The position numbers were made by a program, and so were the translations under genes. A stretch of 64,000 nucleotides of DNA from Acrocarpospora corrugata (lineage in GTDB: Bacteria > Actinomycetota > Actinomycetes > Streptosporangiales > Streptosporangiaceae), in NCBI RefSeq assembly GCF_009687845.1, contig NZ_BLAD01000036.1, forward strand, positions 1 through 64,000, in the 5' to 3' direction. Below are positions 49,263-61,343 of this stretch, in pieces. Below the pieces are notes generated by a model. The model was not told where the DNA came from and searched no databases. It was given only the letters and a program-made list of their open reading frames with translations. How positions within the stretch are numbered: position 1 is the stretch's first letter; each line of letters starts with the position of its first letter.

Positions 49263-49836
49263 GGTTCCTCCTGGGGCTCTCGGCTACTTAGGGAGCAATC
49301 TCCCACGAAGGCCACATCCAGCCAACACCCAGGGCAAACTCCCTGCGACCGGGAGGGGTGCGCTCAACCGGAGAGCCCCCGTCCTTTACAGCCGGAGGCT
49401 CTCCTGAAGTTACGATTCTGAGCTATGGGCGGCCGCCATGTCAGAACATGAACATCCACACGGTCATGAGTACTTCGGCAACATATGACACCATTGTCAT
49501 GCTATGCACCATGTGCTTTCGTGGTCATTTAGGACATGCGTTGCCACATGTCCCTTTTTGGTACGTTACGGCCGCGGCTATGCCCGATTTTAGTGGGGTC
49601 CATAACGAGCGAGAAGGGATAGTGGCCCACTAGTTGATCACGATTCTGTAGCCATGAGAACGACGCCGCGTAGGAGCAAACGCTCTCTGACCTGTGGATC
49701 GTTCCTGTGACGCCGGCGCCATCGCCATGACCGCGATCCTTACAGTTCACCGCGCGTAGCCCCGATTCCTGGATTTCGCTATGTAATGGTGCGAAACTCG
49801 CAGGTGGAAAGTCCTGTCCCCCACAAAGGGGTTCAC
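49263..49836. other. Long AT-enriched leader/intergenic region before the SARP gene
   Basis: About 570 bp with lower GC than its surroundings and no supported gene (short frames lack ribosome sites and motifs). It holds a hairpin at 49370-49404 (GGAGAGCC/GGCTCTCC), several TGTCAT/ACATG-rich stretches, and a stem at 49532-49553 (GGACATG...CATGTCC) followed by CTTTTT. It probably contains the promoter and regulatory leader of the SARP gene, whose ribosome site AAAGGGG lies at 49826-49831. Confidence 0.55.
49532..49558 (+). terminator. Stem-loop with T-run in the SARP leader
   Basis: GGACATG (49532-49538) pairs with CATGTCC (49547-49553) around an 8-base loop and is followed by CTTTTT. This resembles an intrinsic terminator or attenuator on the plus strand, about 280 bp upstream of the SARP start. 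There is no plus-strand gene immediately upstream to terminate, so attenuation is the more interesting reading. Confidence 0.4.
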
Positions 49837-52800
49837 GTGGAATTCCGGATACTCGGGCCGATCGAAATCTGGCATGGACAGACACGCCATAACCCCGGAT
49901 ATGCCAGGGCGCGTCATGTGCTGGCGGCGCTGGCGGTCACGCCAGGCGAACCGGTCCCGACCGAAACGCTTGTCAACCGGATATGGGACGGCAATCCGCC
50001 GAATAAAGCGCGGGACGATTTGTATATCAATGTCAACCGGCTCAGAAATCGGCTGCAGGATATCGGGGCCGACGCCCAGTTGGTCAGTCGCGCGGGGACG
50101 TACATGCTGGAGACGAATCCCTGGAACGTGGATTACTACCGCTCCGGGCAATTGCGCGCACAGGCTCGGGCCATTGCGGATAGCGGCGACATTCAGCAGG
50201 CCGTGCGGTTGTTGAACGAGGAGTCGGCGCTGTGGCGTGGGGAGCCGCTGGCGGGGCTGCCCGGGTCCTGGGCTGCACGTACCAGGAAGAACATGGAGGA
50301 CGAACGGCTCAGGGGTGCGATCGACCGGGTGCAGTTCGAGCTGCATCTCGGGCGGCACGCGGACCTGGTGGTGGAGCTGTCGGATCTGGTCGACGGCAAT
50401 CCGTACAACGAGAAGCTGGTCGAGCTGCTGATGACGGCGCTCTATCGGAGTGGGCGTCAGGTGGAGGCGCTGGAGGTCTATCGGCGGGTCCGGCAGCATC
50501 TGGTCAACGGCTTCGGCACCGAGGCCGGCCGGCAGTTGCAGGAGTTGCACGGGCGCATCCTGCAAGGTGACGCGTCGCTGTTTCTGCCGCCGGGGTCGGG
50601 CATCGGCACCGGGCGGCCGAAGAACAATCTGCCGCGTGACACCTCCACTTTCACCGGGCGCACCGGGGAACTCGCGCGGCTGCTGGACATGGCCACGCCG
50701 CACAAGACGGCGGTCACCGTGCTGGCCATCGACGGAATGGCCGGAGTGGGGAAATCCGCGTTGGCCGTGCATCTGGCCCATCAGCTCACCGGGCAGTATC
50801 CGGATGGGCAACTCCATCTGAAGCTCTACGGCCATGACCCCGAGAACGCTCCACGCGAACCGCTCGCGGCGCTGGATCTGCTCCTGCGGATCCTCGGCAT
50901 ACCGGCCGCCCGGATCCCGGAGGGCCTGGAGGAGCGCGCGACGCTGTGGCGGGCGGAACTGACTCGGCGTAAGGCGCTGGTCGTGCTGGACGGAGCGGCG
51001 GGGCACGAGCAGATCAGTCATCTCCTGCCGGGTGCGCCCGGGTGCCTGGTTCTGATCACCAGCAGGCGGCGGCTGACGGGGCTGGACGATGTCCAGTCGC
51101 TTTCGCTGGACGCGCTGCCGCCTGATGACGCCGCCAGCCTGTTCCGCCGGATCGTCGGCCACGGCCGCGCCCGCGAGGCGGATGCGGTCGCCACGCTCAT
51201 GCGGCTGTGCGGTTACCTTCCGATGGCCATTCATCTGGTCGGGAACCGATTCCGGCACCGGTCTTCGTGGCAGGTCTCGGATCTGGTGGCGCGGCTCAGT
51301 GACAGCAATCGCCGGCTGGCCGAGATCCGGGGCGACAACCGGGAGATCAGCGCGGCTTTCGAGCTCTCCTACCAGGGGCTGGATCGTCCGCACCAGGAGG
51401 CTTTCCGGCTGTTCGGGCTACACGCGGGAGCGGAATTCGGCGTCGAGGGTTCGGCGGCCCTGCTGGAGGCGGATCGGCACACCACCGAACGGATCCTGGA
51501 CGACCTGCTCGACCACCACCTCATCGCCGAACCCCGGCGCGGCAGATACCAGTTCCATGACCTCATCCGGGACTACGCGCGGCAGCTCTCCGCCGACCGG
51601 CCCGAGCTGGAGCGCCGCGCGGCCCGAGCCCGGCTGCTCGACTTCTATCTGCACACGGCGGACCGCGCGGATCGGCTGCTCCATCCGCAGCGGGCACGCC
51701 CACCGATCGAGATCAGCGACCCGCCGGGGGTTCTCCCCCGGCTGGAAACCGCCGAGGACGCCCGGAAGTGGTTCACCGAGGAGCTGCAGAATCTCATCCA
51801 CCTCGCCGGGCACGCCGCCGACGAGCACTGGCCACGGCACGCGGCCCTGCTCCCGGGCGTGCTCAGCGAGTTCCTGGACGCCTCCGGCCACTGGATGGAC
51901 GCCGCGACACTCCACAAGCGGGCGATCAACGCATGGGACGAGCTCGGCGACGAGGCCGGTGCGGCCCGCGCCCGCGGGGACCTGGCCCGCGTGCTGTGGC
52001 GGACCGGCGATCTGGATGACGCCCTGGCGCAGGCCACTCAGGCGCTGGCCGTCCAGCGCTCGCTCGACGACCAGCAGGCCATGGCCGACCTGCTCGATCT
52101 GATCAGCATGATCCACATCTACCTCTCCGAGTTCACCATCTCCCAGGAGTACGGTCTGCTCGCACTCCAAACCCGGCGCACGGTGGGCGACCGGCACGGC
52201 GAGGCGGAGAGCCTCAGCCATCTCGGCATCGCCTGGTGGCATCTGGGCGACTATCCGGCGGCCGGCGAACGGATGCGGGAAGCCCTGGCCGTGTTCCAGG
52301 AGATAGGCGACCTACTCGGCCAGCAGAAAGCGCTGAACAACATCGGTGACGTCGAACTCCGGCTGGGCGATCCCGCCGTCGCGCTCCAGTACTTCGAGCA
52401 GGCCATGGCCATCGGCCCGGAAATGGGCCCGCAGCATCAGGCGATCTGGTTCAACAATGTCGCCAATGTGCGGCAGCGGCTGGATGACCTCACCGGGGCG
52501 AACCAGTACTACCGCAATGCCGTGAAGCTCTACCAGGAGATCGGCGACCGGCGCGGCGAAGCCGACGCGCTCACCAATATCGGCAGCTGTTACGCGCGGA
52601 TGGGCCGGGACGGGGAGGCGTTCATTCACTACCAGAAGGCCCGCAATATCGCCGTCGAGATCTCAGAAAGGCATATAGAGGCGCAGGCGCTCCGGCATAT
52701 CGGCGACGTCCACCAGGCCGCCGGGCGGCATGACCACGCCCTGGGGAATTACGCCCGCGCGCTCGAACTGGCCGGCGCCATCGGCGACCTGTACGAGCAG

Positions 52801-52977
52801 GCCAAGGCCCTCGACCAGATGGGCCTGTCACTGCTCGGAACCAACCTCGTCCGGGCGGAGAAATGCTGGCGGCAGGCCCTCGCCCTGTACGCCAGGCTGG
52901 GCGTCCCGGAAGCCGACGATATCCGCGCCAGACTCGACACGGTGCAGGCCCCTGACCGTACGGACTCGACGGCCTGA
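49837..52977 (+). CDS. AfsR/SARP-type transcriptional regulator with BTAD, NB-ARC and TPR domains
   Basis: A 1046-aa regulator from the GTG at 49837, six bases after AAAGGGG; it starts MEFRILGPIEIW, the usual SARP opening. The OmpR-like winged helix covers residues 1-95, the bacterial transcriptional activation domain about 100-245 and an NB-ARC ATPase about 285-560. The P-loop GMAGVGKS is at 300-307 and RNBS/GLPL-like LCGYLPMAIHLVGNRF follows. About eight TPR-like units fill 670-1030 (NIGDVELRLGDPAVALQYFEQA and similar). These proteins activate secondary-metabolite or developmental genes. The VWA gene follows after 75 bp on the same strand, so it may be co-regulated. Confidence 0.93.
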   Translation: MEFRILGPIEIWHGQTRHNPGYARARHVLAALAVTPGEPVPTETLVNRIWDGNPPNKARDDLYINVNRLRNRLQDIGADAQLVSRAGTYMLETNPWNVDYYRSGQLRAQARAIADSGDIQQAVRLLNEESALWRGEPLAGLPGSWAARTRKNMEDERLRGAIDRVQFELHLGRHADLVVELSDLVDGNPYNEKLVELLMTALYRSGRQVEALEVYRRVRQHLVNGFGTEAGRQLQELHGRILQGDASLFLPPGSGIGTGRPKNNLPRDTSTFTGRTGELARLLDMATPHKTAVTVLAIDGMAGVGKSALAVHLAHQLTGQYPDGQLHLKLYGHDPENAPREPLAALDLLLRILGIPAARIPEGLEERATLWRAELTRRKALVVLDGAAGHEQISHLLPGAPGCLVLITSRRRLTGLDDVQSLSLDALPPDDAASLFRRIVGHGRAREADAVATLMRLCGYLPMAIHLVGNRFRHRSSWQVSDLVARLSDSNRRLAEIRGDNREISAAFELSYQGLDRPHQEAFRLFGLHAGAEFGVEGSAALLEADRHTTERILDDLLDHHLIAEPRRGRYQFHDLIRDYARQLSADRPELERRAARARLLDFYLHTADRADRLLHPQRARPPIEISDPPGVLPRLETAEDARKWFTEELQNLIHLAGHAADEHWPRHAALLPGVLSEFLDASGHWMDAATLHKRAINAWDELGDEAGAARARGDLARVLWRTGDLDDALAQATQALAVQRSLDDQQAMADLLDLISMIHIYLSEFTISQEYGLLALQTRRTVGDRHGEAESLSHLGIAWWHLGDYPAAGERMREALAVFQEIGDLLGQQKALNNIGDVELRLGDPAVALQYFEQAMAIGPEMGPQHQAIWFNNVANVRQRLDDLTGANQYYRNAVKLYQEIGDRRGEADALTNIGSCYARMGRDGEAFIHYQKARNIAVEISERHIEAQALRHIGDVHQAAGRHDHALGNYARALELAGAIGDLYEQAKALDQMGLSLLGTNLVRAEKCWRQALALYARLGVPEADDIRARLDTVQAPDRTDSTA

Positions 52978-53052
52978 AATCGGCCGCACCGCAGGACATA
53001 ATGCACTCAGGGTGGATATTCTGCGGCGGCGAGATCAGGGGAGATCAAAGGC

Positions 53053-54993
53053 GTGGATTCGAACGTTCTCGGCCAGCTGATCGGCGCGGGAGCCGCGGTC
53101 CTCGTCGCGTTGATCGGCCTGATCGGCGTCATCCTGAATATCGTGCTCCCGCGCCGCCTGGACAACGACCGCGCGGCGCGCCCCCGGCGGAGCCGAATCT
53201 GGTCGCCCAGGACCTGGAAACGCCGCACCGCGATCATCTGGGTGCTGGTCCTGACGACGGCGCTGGGCGCGACGGGCGGCCTTTCTTTAGTGAACACGCT
53301 CACCAGACTCTGCCAGGAGCCCATCCAGCTCCGGCTGCTGGTGAGTATCGAGAAGGACCGGCTGCTCGGGGAACTGGCCGACAGGTACAACCGTGCCGAA
53401 CGCCAGTGCGCCGACGTCTCGGTGGCCGACAAATCATCGGGGGCGGCCCTGAAGGCGCTCATCGACGGCGACTGGTCGGCTGGTGACGGCCGGCGTCCCG
53501 ACGTCTGGCTGCCCAGCGCGTCCCTGTGGCCCGACCTGCTCAGAAACAATCCGAAGGCGAAGGACAGGCCGGCCGGCGAGTGGCCGTCCATCGCGCACAG
53601 CCCGCTGGTCATCGCGGTGCCGGCGAAGGTGGCTGCGGTGCTGGGCTGGAATTCGCGGGAGATCGGCTGGCACGAACTCCTGGAGTTCGCCAGGAATCCG
53701 GTGGCCTGGGACGAGTACCGGCAGGGCCGCGCCGACCTGCCCAGGAACTTCGTCCTGGCGAAGGAGAATCCGATCAACTCGACGTCGGCCTTCGCCGCGA
53801 CGGTCTCCTCGTATCTGGCGATGGCCGCCAAGCACAACGGCGCGAGCGCCGAACTCACCGTCGCGGACGTGCGCGACCGCCGGATCAGCAACGACGTACG
53901 CAACGTGGAGTCGTCTCTCCAGTATCTGACCGACAGCGTCATGGACCTGCTGAAGAATTTCGGCGACGAGGACGCGCTGAACCGCGCCTCCTCGTATCTG
54001 AGCGGGCTGGTCATCCAGGAGGAGCTGGTCTACCTCTACAACAGCGGCGACCCGGAGATCTTCGAGCGTTCGGCGGGCCCCGGCCGGGCCGAACCGCTGC
54101 GCGTGTTCTATCCGAACGACGGCACGATCATGATGGATCACCCGCACGTGATGCTCCCTGGCCTGGACCCGGCCAAACGGGAGGTGGCCGAGGACTTCCT
54201 CGAATTCCTGCTGGCGCCCGAGCAGCAGCGGAGTTCCCACGAGAAAGGCTTCCGCGACCACGAAGGCGGCATGTCCGACGAGAAAGTGGCCGCGCTGGCG
54301 GGATTGCCGGCCAAACGCCCGAGCGCCTTTCTCCCGGTGCCCGCCGCGGCCACCCTGCAGGCCATCTACGACCAGGCGGACAGCCTGCGCCGGCGGGTCG
54401 ACGCGTATGTGATCGTGGACCGTTCGGGTTCGATGGGCGAGTCCGAGGGCCGGTTCCAGAGCGGGCTGGAAATCGTCAAGGATCTGCTGCGCGACAAGAT
54501 GCCGGACCAGCTCGGCGACGAGGACCGGCTCTCGGTCGCCTCGTTCGCCGACAGTTATCACCTGGACGTCCCGGCGACCTCAGGCCGGCAGCTCAAGAAC
54601 GACCAGGACTGGTTCAACCGCCGGATCGAGAACATCACCGCGGGCGGCACCACCGGCCTGTACGCCGCGGTGCTGACCACGACCAGGAAACTGACCAGGG
54701 AATCGAGCAGGTCAGACGATCGGGTGCCGGCGATAATCCTGCTGTCCGACGGCTATGACACCCAGAAGAAGCTCAGCCTGAAGAAGTTCCTGGAGCAGCT
54801 GAAGGCCGAGGGCCGGGAGACGGCCGTCCCCCGGATCTACACGATCGCCTTCGGCGTCATCGACGAGAACCGGGACCGGGCCGCGAACGCCCTCCAGGAG
54901 ATCAGCGACGCCACCCGGGGCGTCGCGTTCAACTCCAAGAAGGACCCGGTGGATCTGGATCACGTCTTCGACGAGATCCTCGGCCATCTGTGA
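53053..54993 (+). CDS. Membrane-anchored solute-binding-like plus VWA domain protein
   Basis: A 646-aa protein (GTG 53053). Helix 1 is at about 8-32 and helix 2 at about 62-84, separated by an Arg/Lys-rich cytoplasmic loop. The rest is extracytoplasmic. Residues about 90-410 resemble a type II extracellular solute-binding domain (LLGELADRYNRAERQCADVSV, RPDVWLPSASLWPDLLR, SPLVIAVPAKVAAVLGW). Residues about 440-640 are a VWA domain with an intact MIDAS: Asp456-x-Ser-x-Ser (DRSGSMG), Thr in GGTTGL, and Asp in LLSDGYD. It follows the SARP gene by 75 bp. A role as ligand sensor or scaffold is inferred; no function is established. Confidence 0.85.
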   Translation: MDSNVLGQLIGAGAAVLVALIGLIGVILNIVLPRRLDNDRAARPRRSRIWSPRTWKRRTAIIWVLVLTTALGATGGLSLVNTLTRLCQEPIQLRLLVSIEKDRLLGELADRYNRAERQCADVSVADKSSGAALKALIDGDWSAGDGRRPDVWLPSASLWPDLLRNNPKAKDRPAGEWPSIAHSPLVIAVPAKVAAVLGWNSREIGWHELLEFARNPVAWDEYRQGRADLPRNFVLAKENPINSTSAFAATVSSYLAMAAKHNGASAELTVADVRDRRISNDVRNVESSLQYLTDSVMDLLKNFGDEDALNRASSYLSGLVIQEELVYLYNSGDPEIFERSAGPGRAEPLRVFYPNDGTIMMDHPHVMLPGLDPAKREVAEDFLEFLLAPEQQRSSHEKGFRDHEGGMSDEKVAALAGLPAKRPSAFLPVPAAATLQAIYDQADSLRRRVDAYVIVDRSGSMGESEGRFQSGLEIVKDLLRDKMPDQLGDEDRLSVASFADSYHLDVPATSGRQLKNDQDWFNRRIENITAGGTTGLYAAVLTTTRKLTRESSRSDDRVPAIILLSDGYDTQKKLSLKKFLEQLKAEGRETAVPRIYTIAFGVIDENRDRAANALQEISDATRGVAFNSKKDPVDLDHVFDEILGHL

Positions 54994-55893
54994 TCAGCCC
55001 ATCAGGTAGGCGATCCGGCGGGCCAGCTGGTCGGTCTCGGCGTCGATGAGGGCGGAGGCGGCGCGCCACCAGGCGAACCATTCGGCGCTGCGCCACATCC
55101 AGTCGACCCGCTCGACGGCGGCGATCACGTCGCCCCGGTTCTCCCACGCGGGCCCGGCCAGGGTGTCGGTCGCGCCGTGCCGGATCGCCCAGTCGCGCAG
55201 CAGGGTGGCGGCGGCCGGGTCGACGGGGTCGCCGTAGGGGTCGCCCGGTTCGTCGGGGAGCGGATGCGGGCCGAGGCCGGCGGCCACGCCCCAGCTCCAC
55301 TGGGCTTCGGCGGGCCGGGAGTAGCGCAGCGAGGAGAAGTCCAGGTTGGAGCCGAGCGCGTCGTCGTCCTTGCGGGCCACGACGACGGCGTCCAGGCGTC
55401 CTCCGGCGTCGAACGCGACGACCAGCCGGGTTCCGGCGCGTACGCCTTCGGGCAGGGCGACCCGGTCTTCTGCCTGCCAGGAGTTGAGGTCGGCGGAGCC
55501 CACCGGCGGTCCCCAGATGGCGTCGGCGACGTCGTCCGAGATCCACGCGGCCAGCATCTCCAGGACGGTCAGATCCGTCCAGGGATCCAGCGAGGCCGCT
55601 TTGACCAGCACCTCCTCCGGCGGTGGCAGCGTTCCGCCCCGGCTGACCGTCCACCAGCCCGCGCCCAGCTCGCCCGTACCGACGAAGAGGGCCGCGATGG
55701 CGGCGAGTTCGGCCGAGCGGCGGGTGAGCGGAGCGCCGCGGGCCAGTTCGGCGGCGCGCCGGGTGCGTTCCCGGCCGAGCACAGAGTGCGCCTCCTTGAG
55801 CAAGGTCCCCGCTGTGGGTCGTTCCTCGCCCAGGAGGTCGAGTATCAGTCGCTTGGCCTCGGATCGTGCGTCCTCCGCGTGAGCCTCCCGCAT
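54994..55893 (-). CDS. Uncharacterised protein at the end of the cox operon
   Basis: A 299-aa protein from ATG 55893, 59 bp after coxG. It is soluble and Trp-rich toward the end (WMWRSAEWFAWWRAAS). It has an N-terminal helical part (EAKRLILDLLGEERPTAGTLLKEAHSVLGRERTRRAAEL) and a mid-region with LDPWTDLTVLEMLAAWISDDVADAIWG and LPEGVRAGTRLVVAFDAGGRLDAVVVARKD. No family is recognised. Its proximity suggests a role linked to CO dehydrogenase, but a separate transcript cannot be excluded. It ends exactly against the convergent VWA gene. Confidence 0.68.
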   Translation of the reverse strand: MREAHAEDARSEAKRLILDLLGEERPTAGTLLKEAHSVLGRERTRRAAELARGAPLTRRSAELAAIAALFVGTGELGAGWWTVSRGGTLPPPEEVLVKAASLDPWTDLTVLEMLAAWISDDVADAIWGPPVGSADLNSWQAEDRVALPEGVRAGTRLVVAFDAGGRLDAVVVARKDDDALGSNLDFSSLRYSRPAEAQWSWGVAAGLGPHPLPDEPGDPYGDPVDPAAATLLRDWAIRHGATDTLAGPAWENRGDVIAAVERVDWMWRSAEWFAWWRAASALIDAETDQLARRIAYLMG

Positions 55894-55952
55894 AGGGCCA
55901 AACCTACGCCCAATGATCGCCCTCTGCGATAGGGGTCCAGCGAGATGTCCCG

Positions 55953-56603
55953 CTATCGCCGGCCCGAGCGGCCGAGCAGCCAGCCGATGACCGCGCTGCC
56001 CAGCGCGATGCCCGCGCCCATGCCGAACGCGGTGATGACCGCCCACGGCGGAGCACCCTGCTTGGCGGTTGTTTGCGCAGTTCGGGTGAAAACTTGACCG
56101 GCCTCGGGCTGAAGCACCTCATGCGGAATTATGCCGTTCAACGCGGCCGCGGGCACCACGGCGGGACCGGACAGGAGGTGCTCCTCGACGGCGGAGAAGA
56201 ACTCACCCGCCGTCTTGCGGGCGACCGAGCCGAGCATGCGCTGCCCCACCCCGCCGATCATGCCGCCGACCACGGCCTCGGCGTCGTAGTCGATCCGGGT
56301 GCCGCCCTCCACCTCGCTGAGCCGCACCGTGACCGTGGCGTCCACCGTCCCCGGCGCGCCTTGGCCGCGCGCCCGCAGCACGAAGCTCTCCGGCTCGTCG
56401 GGCTCGGCCAGGGCGACCTCGCCCTGGTAGACGCCCTTGATCGAGGCCACGCCCGCGCTGACCGTCATCCGGTAGGTGTCGACGCCGATGGCCTCCAGCC
56501 GTTCACAGCCCGGAATGGTCCGGACGAGCACGCCGGGATCCTGCAGGGCGGACCACACTTTCGCACGTTCCACCCCGAGCAGAGCGCTGCCGATGACCTT
56601 CAT
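55953..56603 (-). CDS. coxG: CO dehydrogenase accessory protein CoxG (SRPBCC fold)
   Basis: A 216-aa protein; ATG 56603 follows GGAGGTGGGAG. The CoxG domain occupies 1 to about 150 (MKVIGSALLGVERAKVWSALQDPGVLVRTIPGCERLEAIG, then YDAEAVVGGMIGGVGQRMLGSVARKTAGEFF). The C-terminal hydrophobic helix (VITAFGMGAGIALGSAVIGWLLG) with its RSGRR end matches the membrane anchor. CoxG recruits CO dehydrogenase to the cytoplasmic face of the membrane. It lies downstream of xdhC in the cox operon. Confidence 0.92.
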   Translation of the reverse strand: MKVIGSALLGVERAKVWSALQDPGVLVRTIPGCERLEAIGVDTYRMTVSAGVASIKGVYQGEVALAEPDEPESFVLRARGQGAPGTVDATVTVRLSEVEGGTRIDYDAEAVVGGMIGGVGQRMLGSVARKTAGEFFSAVEEHLLSGPAVVPAAALNGIIPHEVLQPEAGQVFTRTAQTTAKQGAPPWAVITAFGMGAGIALGSAVIGWLLGRSGRR

Positions 56604-56699
56604 GGCTCCCACCTCCGATGCCGAGCACACTAGAGAATCTAGAGGAGCGAGGATAACGGCAAGATCTGCCCCCTCCCGGCGGGGTGCGCTTGCAGATCT

Positions 56700-57476
56700 T
56701 CACATCCGGGCGGCGAGGATCTCCGCGTACACGGTGAGCGCGATCTCGGCGGGGGTTCTGGCGCCCAGGTCGAGCCCGGCGGGGCTGTGTACCCGGCCGG
56801 AGCCGGGGATCCCGGCCAGCACGGCCGCGCCGCGCCTGCGGCTGGCCACCAGGCCGATGTAGGGGACGCCGGCGTCGACGGCGCGGGTCAGCAGCGGGAC
56901 CTCGCCGACGCCGTGCGAGGCCACCACGACGGCGGAGGTGTCGGGCGCGAGGGTCGCCAGGGGGTCGTCGGTCAGTTCGGTCGCGTAACCCATGGCGGTG
57001 CCGATCGCGTCGAGCGCCCGCGCGATCGGGCCCTGGCCGTACACCAGGACCAGCATGGGCGGGATCACCGCTTCAAGAAAGATCTCCAGAGTCCCGCCGG
57101 ACAGGCAGGGCTGCCCGACGGCGACCAGCCCCTCCTCCTCGTACGGCTCGGCCGCCTCCGGCGTGATCCGCAGCAGCGTGGAACTGCCGTCGGCGAGCAG
57201 CCGCAGGCCCTGGGTGCGGACCGCCGCGAGCGCGCAGTGCCCGCCGACGAAACCCTCGATGGTCCCGTCGGCCAGCACCAGCGCCCGGTCCCCCGCCTTG
57301 GCGCTGGTCGGCCGGGCGGCCCGGACGACCGTCGCCAGCACGTACGGCTGCCGCCGCGCGCGCAACGCGTTCGCCCGCTGCCCGAGCCCGCCCGGCGCCT
57401 CCCGCGGCGGCGGAACCGGCGCGCGGTGGAGCTCCGGCATGCCGAGAAACTCCGGGTGGACCGCGGATTCGTGCAT
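56700..57476 (-). CDS. XdhC/CoxF-family molybdoenzyme maturation protein
   Basis: A 258-aa protein; ATG 57476 is four bases after AGAGGAGA. The N-terminal XdhC/CoxI segment is YVLATVVRAARPTSAKAGDRALVLADGTIEGFVGGHC and the middle is LVAVGQPCLSGGTLEIFLE. The C-terminal Rossmann domain is MLVLVYGQGPIARALDAIGTAMGYATELTDDP. XdhC proteins bind molybdenum cofactor and help insert and sulfurate it in xanthine/CO dehydrogenase-type enzymes. It follows coxL by 28 bp, in the position of coxF/coxI. Confidence 0.93.
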   Translation of the reverse strand: MHESAVHPEFLGMPELHRAPVPPPREAPGGLGQRANALRARRQPYVLATVVRAARPTSAKAGDRALVLADGTIEGFVGGHCALAAVRTQGLRLLADGSSTLLRITPEAAEPYEEEGLVAVGQPCLSGGTLEIFLEAVIPPMLVLVYGQGPIARALDAIGTAMGYATELTDDPLATLAPDTSAVVVASHGVGEVPLLTRAVDAGVPYIGLVASRRRGAAVLAGIPGSGRVHSPAGLDLGARTPAEIALTVYAEILAARM

Positions 57477-57504
57477 CGGATCTCCTCTTCCCCCGATCTG
57501 CCGG

Positions 57505-60334
<2,830 letters not shown>

Positions 60335-60338
<4 letters not shown>

Positions 60339-61201
60339 GACCCGCTCCTCTCAGCGGCGCGGCTGAGCGCGCGGTAGGTGAGTTCTCCGGCGAGATGCCG
60401 CTTGTAGTCGACCGGTCCGCGCTGGTCGGCCTGCGGCGCGCAGCCGTCGGCCGCGATCCGCGCCCCCTCCCGCAGCACGGCCTCCCCGGCCGTCTTCCCG
60501 ATCAGGTACGCCTCCGCGAACGGCGCCGCGAAATGCTCCGCCCCCACCGCCGTCAGCCCCAGCCCGACCTCGGCGATCACCCCGCCGTCCAGCCGCAGGT
60601 ACGCCCCCGCCGCCGCGACCGGCCAGTCCCCCACCCGCCGCTCGACCTTCTCGTACGCGCTGCCCGCCCCCGGCCGGATCCGCACCCGGAGCTCGATGAG
60701 CATCTCCCCCGGCCCGACCACCGTCTCGTACGGCCCGACATGAAACTCCCGGATCGGCACGGTACGCCTCCCGCCGGGCCCGGCGATCACCGCCTCCGCC
60801 CGGACCGCCGCGAACGCGGCCGACAGATCCTCGGACGGGTCCGCCTGGCAGAGCGACCCGCCCACGGTCCCCCGATTCCGGACCACCGGATCCGCGATCA
60901 CCCGCTCCGCTTCATGAAAAATCGGGAAATATGCGCCGACGGCCTCGTCGGCGAGCAGGGCCGCGTGCCGGACCAGGGCGCCGATGACGAGCGTGTCCCC
61001 CGTCACCTTCAGATGGGACAGCTCGGCCAGCCCGTTGATGTCGATCAGCGCGTCCGGCTGGGCCAGCCGGAGCTTCATCATCGGGATCAGGCTGTGGCCC
61101 CCGGCGACCAGCCGGGCCTCTGGGCCGTACCGTTCGAGCAGTTCGAGAGCGTGCTCCACGCTCTCGGCCCGCTCGAACTCGAAGCTGGCCGGAACCTGCA
61201 T
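60335..61201 (-). CDS. coxM: Carbon monoxide dehydrogenase medium FAD subunit
   Basis: A 288-aa FAD subunit and first gene of the cox operon. ATG 61201 follows GAGGAGG. The FAD motifs are [25 protein letters not shown] and [18 protein letters not shown]. The length equals that of characterised CoxM proteins. It passes electrons from the iron-sulfur subunit to the quinone pool. The promoter should lie in the 142 bp shared with the divergent LysR gene. Confidence 0.95.
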
Positions 61202-61300
61202 GTCGACCTCCTCGCGCGTGACCCCCGCCCGTGCGACGGCGCGCGGAACGGCAGGCCCTTGCCACTCTGTCCCGATGCGGCATCCGGCCACAATCGGGAA

Positions 61301-61317
61301 ATAAGGGGTTACTTAAT
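61301..61317. promoter_or_regulatory. Imperfect inverted repeat between coxM and the LysR gene
   Basis: ATAAGGGGTTACTTAAT, an AT-rich partially symmetric element (ATAAG...CTTAa), lies in the 142-bp divergent promoter region. It fits the kind of site bound by a LysR regulator, and it could also supply the -10 region of either promoter. Confidence 0.35.
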
Positions 61318-61343
61318 ACGGAGGGCCGGTCTAGAAAGGACAG

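Noticed and set aside
49358-49633. 91-codon plus-strand frame in the SARP leader
   Set aside because: No ribosome site, no family resemblance, and it runs through the hairpin and AT-rich leader; treated as non-coding.
53053-54993. VWA protein considered as CoxE of the CO dehydrogenase system
   Set aside because: CoxE is a shorter cytosolic protein encoded next to the AAA+ CoxD. This one has two membrane helices and a solute-binding-like domain, and it lies on the opposite strand after a SARP gene.
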